From Theocolax elegans (taxonomy: Eukaryota > Arthropoda > Insecta > Hymenoptera > Cerocephalidae), in the NCBI GenBank assembly GCA_026168455.1, contig CM047426.1, positions 82,735,986 to 82,799,985 on the forward strand: DNA of 64,000 bases, read 5' to 3'. Every line of letters begins with the position of its first letter. The first letter of the stretch is position 1. Below, in pieces: positions 62,921-64,000 of the stretch. A program made the translations under genes and the position numbers. The notes under the pieces are model-generated. The model ran no database searches. It had not been told where the DNA came from and worked only from the letters and a program-made list of their open reading frames with translations.

Positions 62921-63260
62921 TTTCCAGCACTCATAACCATATGCTAAGACTCGATCGTCCGTCACCCTAATGGTGCTTTCGGGAGGTCCACCAAAGTTCT
63001 TCCTTTTTTTATACTATCTCCTTCTCTTTTCTTTTATACCAACTTAAACGTGGATGTATCCCCGAGTTCATGGTAGTTGGAGTCTCTTACGTCTCGCGCA
63101 CATGTGGACAGGGGAGAAAATGTTGCCTCGAGGCTGCTCGGCGATGCAGTTTTATCACGTACCGACGCTGAAACATCATATTTGGGGGACAGTTTCTATT
63201 CCGCCCGTTTCTCTCTCTTTTCTTTCGAGACGTTTTTCCTTTTGCTGAATCACGAATCTC
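62921..63260. other. Small GC-richer island
   Basis: A complex island of about 330 bp with two overlapping plus-strand frames (64 and 70 codons) in different phases. No domain is recognised. Confidence 0.4.
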
Positions 63261-64000
63261 TTGGCTATAAAAATATTTTTTGTGAATAATGCGCTTATTT
63301 GTATAGAAATGTAGTTTCTATTTTCGAAAAACAAATATTATATATATAACGAAGAGGTTGATATAATTTTAATTAACTATTCTTATGCACCATACCATAC
63401 TTTGTAAAAAGTGACGATATTTTAGTAAATTTTTGTACACATTTATTTCGTGACGTATTAAGTAAATAATAATATCTATTTATATAAGTACAGTAATAAT
63501 ATTCAAACAATTTATCAAGTCTATTAAACGTTTATTTATATACGAGATTAAATGGATATTTTTTTTAAATTAATCACTTTTCTATTCAAGTATCTTGTCT
63601 TTTTCTGTTGTGCTACTCATACATTAAAACCACTTGTTACTGCTCCTATCTACACGGCAAATAAATAATGTTTAATGGATACTTTAACCAAGCAGAACGA
63701 AGTTTATATTTGTGCCATCTTTAGAACGTCTTTAAACTTGACCTGTTTGATTGCCTTAAATGCTAATAAATAATTTATAATCAATTTATTTACTTCTGGT
63801 TATACACTATAATACTTCCGTTCACTTCAGGTTCGATTCCCTTCATTGATCGATAACAAATTATTATGGTGGAAACTTTTTTAAAAATCTAAATATGTGT
63901 TTATGATGATAAATTTTAAAACTGGAATTACTCATTGTCTTCTTAAATAATAGAAGATCATTTCGTAAATCTGTTTAAAATTGTTTGTAGCTAATTAAAC
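63261..64000. other. AT-rich right flank
   Basis: AT-rich to the window end. A GGTTCGATTCC sequence near 63830 resembles a tRNA B box, but no A box or cloverleaf precedes it. Confidence 0.6.

Noticed and set aside
63820..63840. tRNA B-box-like GGTTCGATTCC
   Set aside because: No A box, acceptor stem or cloverleaf can be drawn from the preceding bases.

Overview
This 64 kb window looks like non-coding nuclear DNA from an arthropod, most likely an insect. The AT-rich background, frequent CpG within the GC-richer patches, and many (GA)n/(TC)n arrays resemble hymenopteran genomes (ant, bee or wasp). That assignment is an inference from composition. I see no complete protein-coding gene, rRNA, tRNA, CRISPR array or bacterial operon. 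The longest open frames fall in low-complexity or GC-richer patches and overlap one another on both strands, as expected by chance. The window reads as a gene desert or the inside of a very large intron.

Layout. At the left end (621-3109) there is a tandem duplication of about 1.09 kb. Its copies are almost identical and its boundaries share the 7-mer CATTCAC. Copy 1 alone carries a ~305 bp poly-A-tailed retroposon (1546-1850), and copy 2 preserves the empty site. At about 5.24-5.55 kb lies a short coding-like relic that reads like the first membrane domain and linker of an ABCC/MRP transporter, broken by a stop codon and a frame change.

From 5.6 kb to the right end the sequence alternates between AT-rich stretches and about 45 GC-richer, CpG-containing islands of 200-700 bp. 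Many islands sit beside simple repeats or strand-asymmetric purine or pyrimidine tracts. The most GC-rich is at 36.64-36.87 kb. Several islands hold candidate transcription-factor sites: a C/EBP-like palindrome with TAATTA motifs (19.7-20.0 kb), POU and K50-homeodomain-like sites (21.09 kb), and a MEF2 consensus with a G-quadruplex motif nearby (55.4-55.8 kb).

The clearest unexplained structures are two perfect short-loop inverted repeats: 16-bp arms at 57581-57619 and 15-bp arms at 34748-34785. Neither looks like a canonical pre-miRNA. I found no new multi-gene system. The best leads are the filled/empty retroposon site inside a fresh duplication, the ABCC relic, the two hairpins, and the islands as candidate regulatory DNA. 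Island boundaries are approximate because they were judged by eye.
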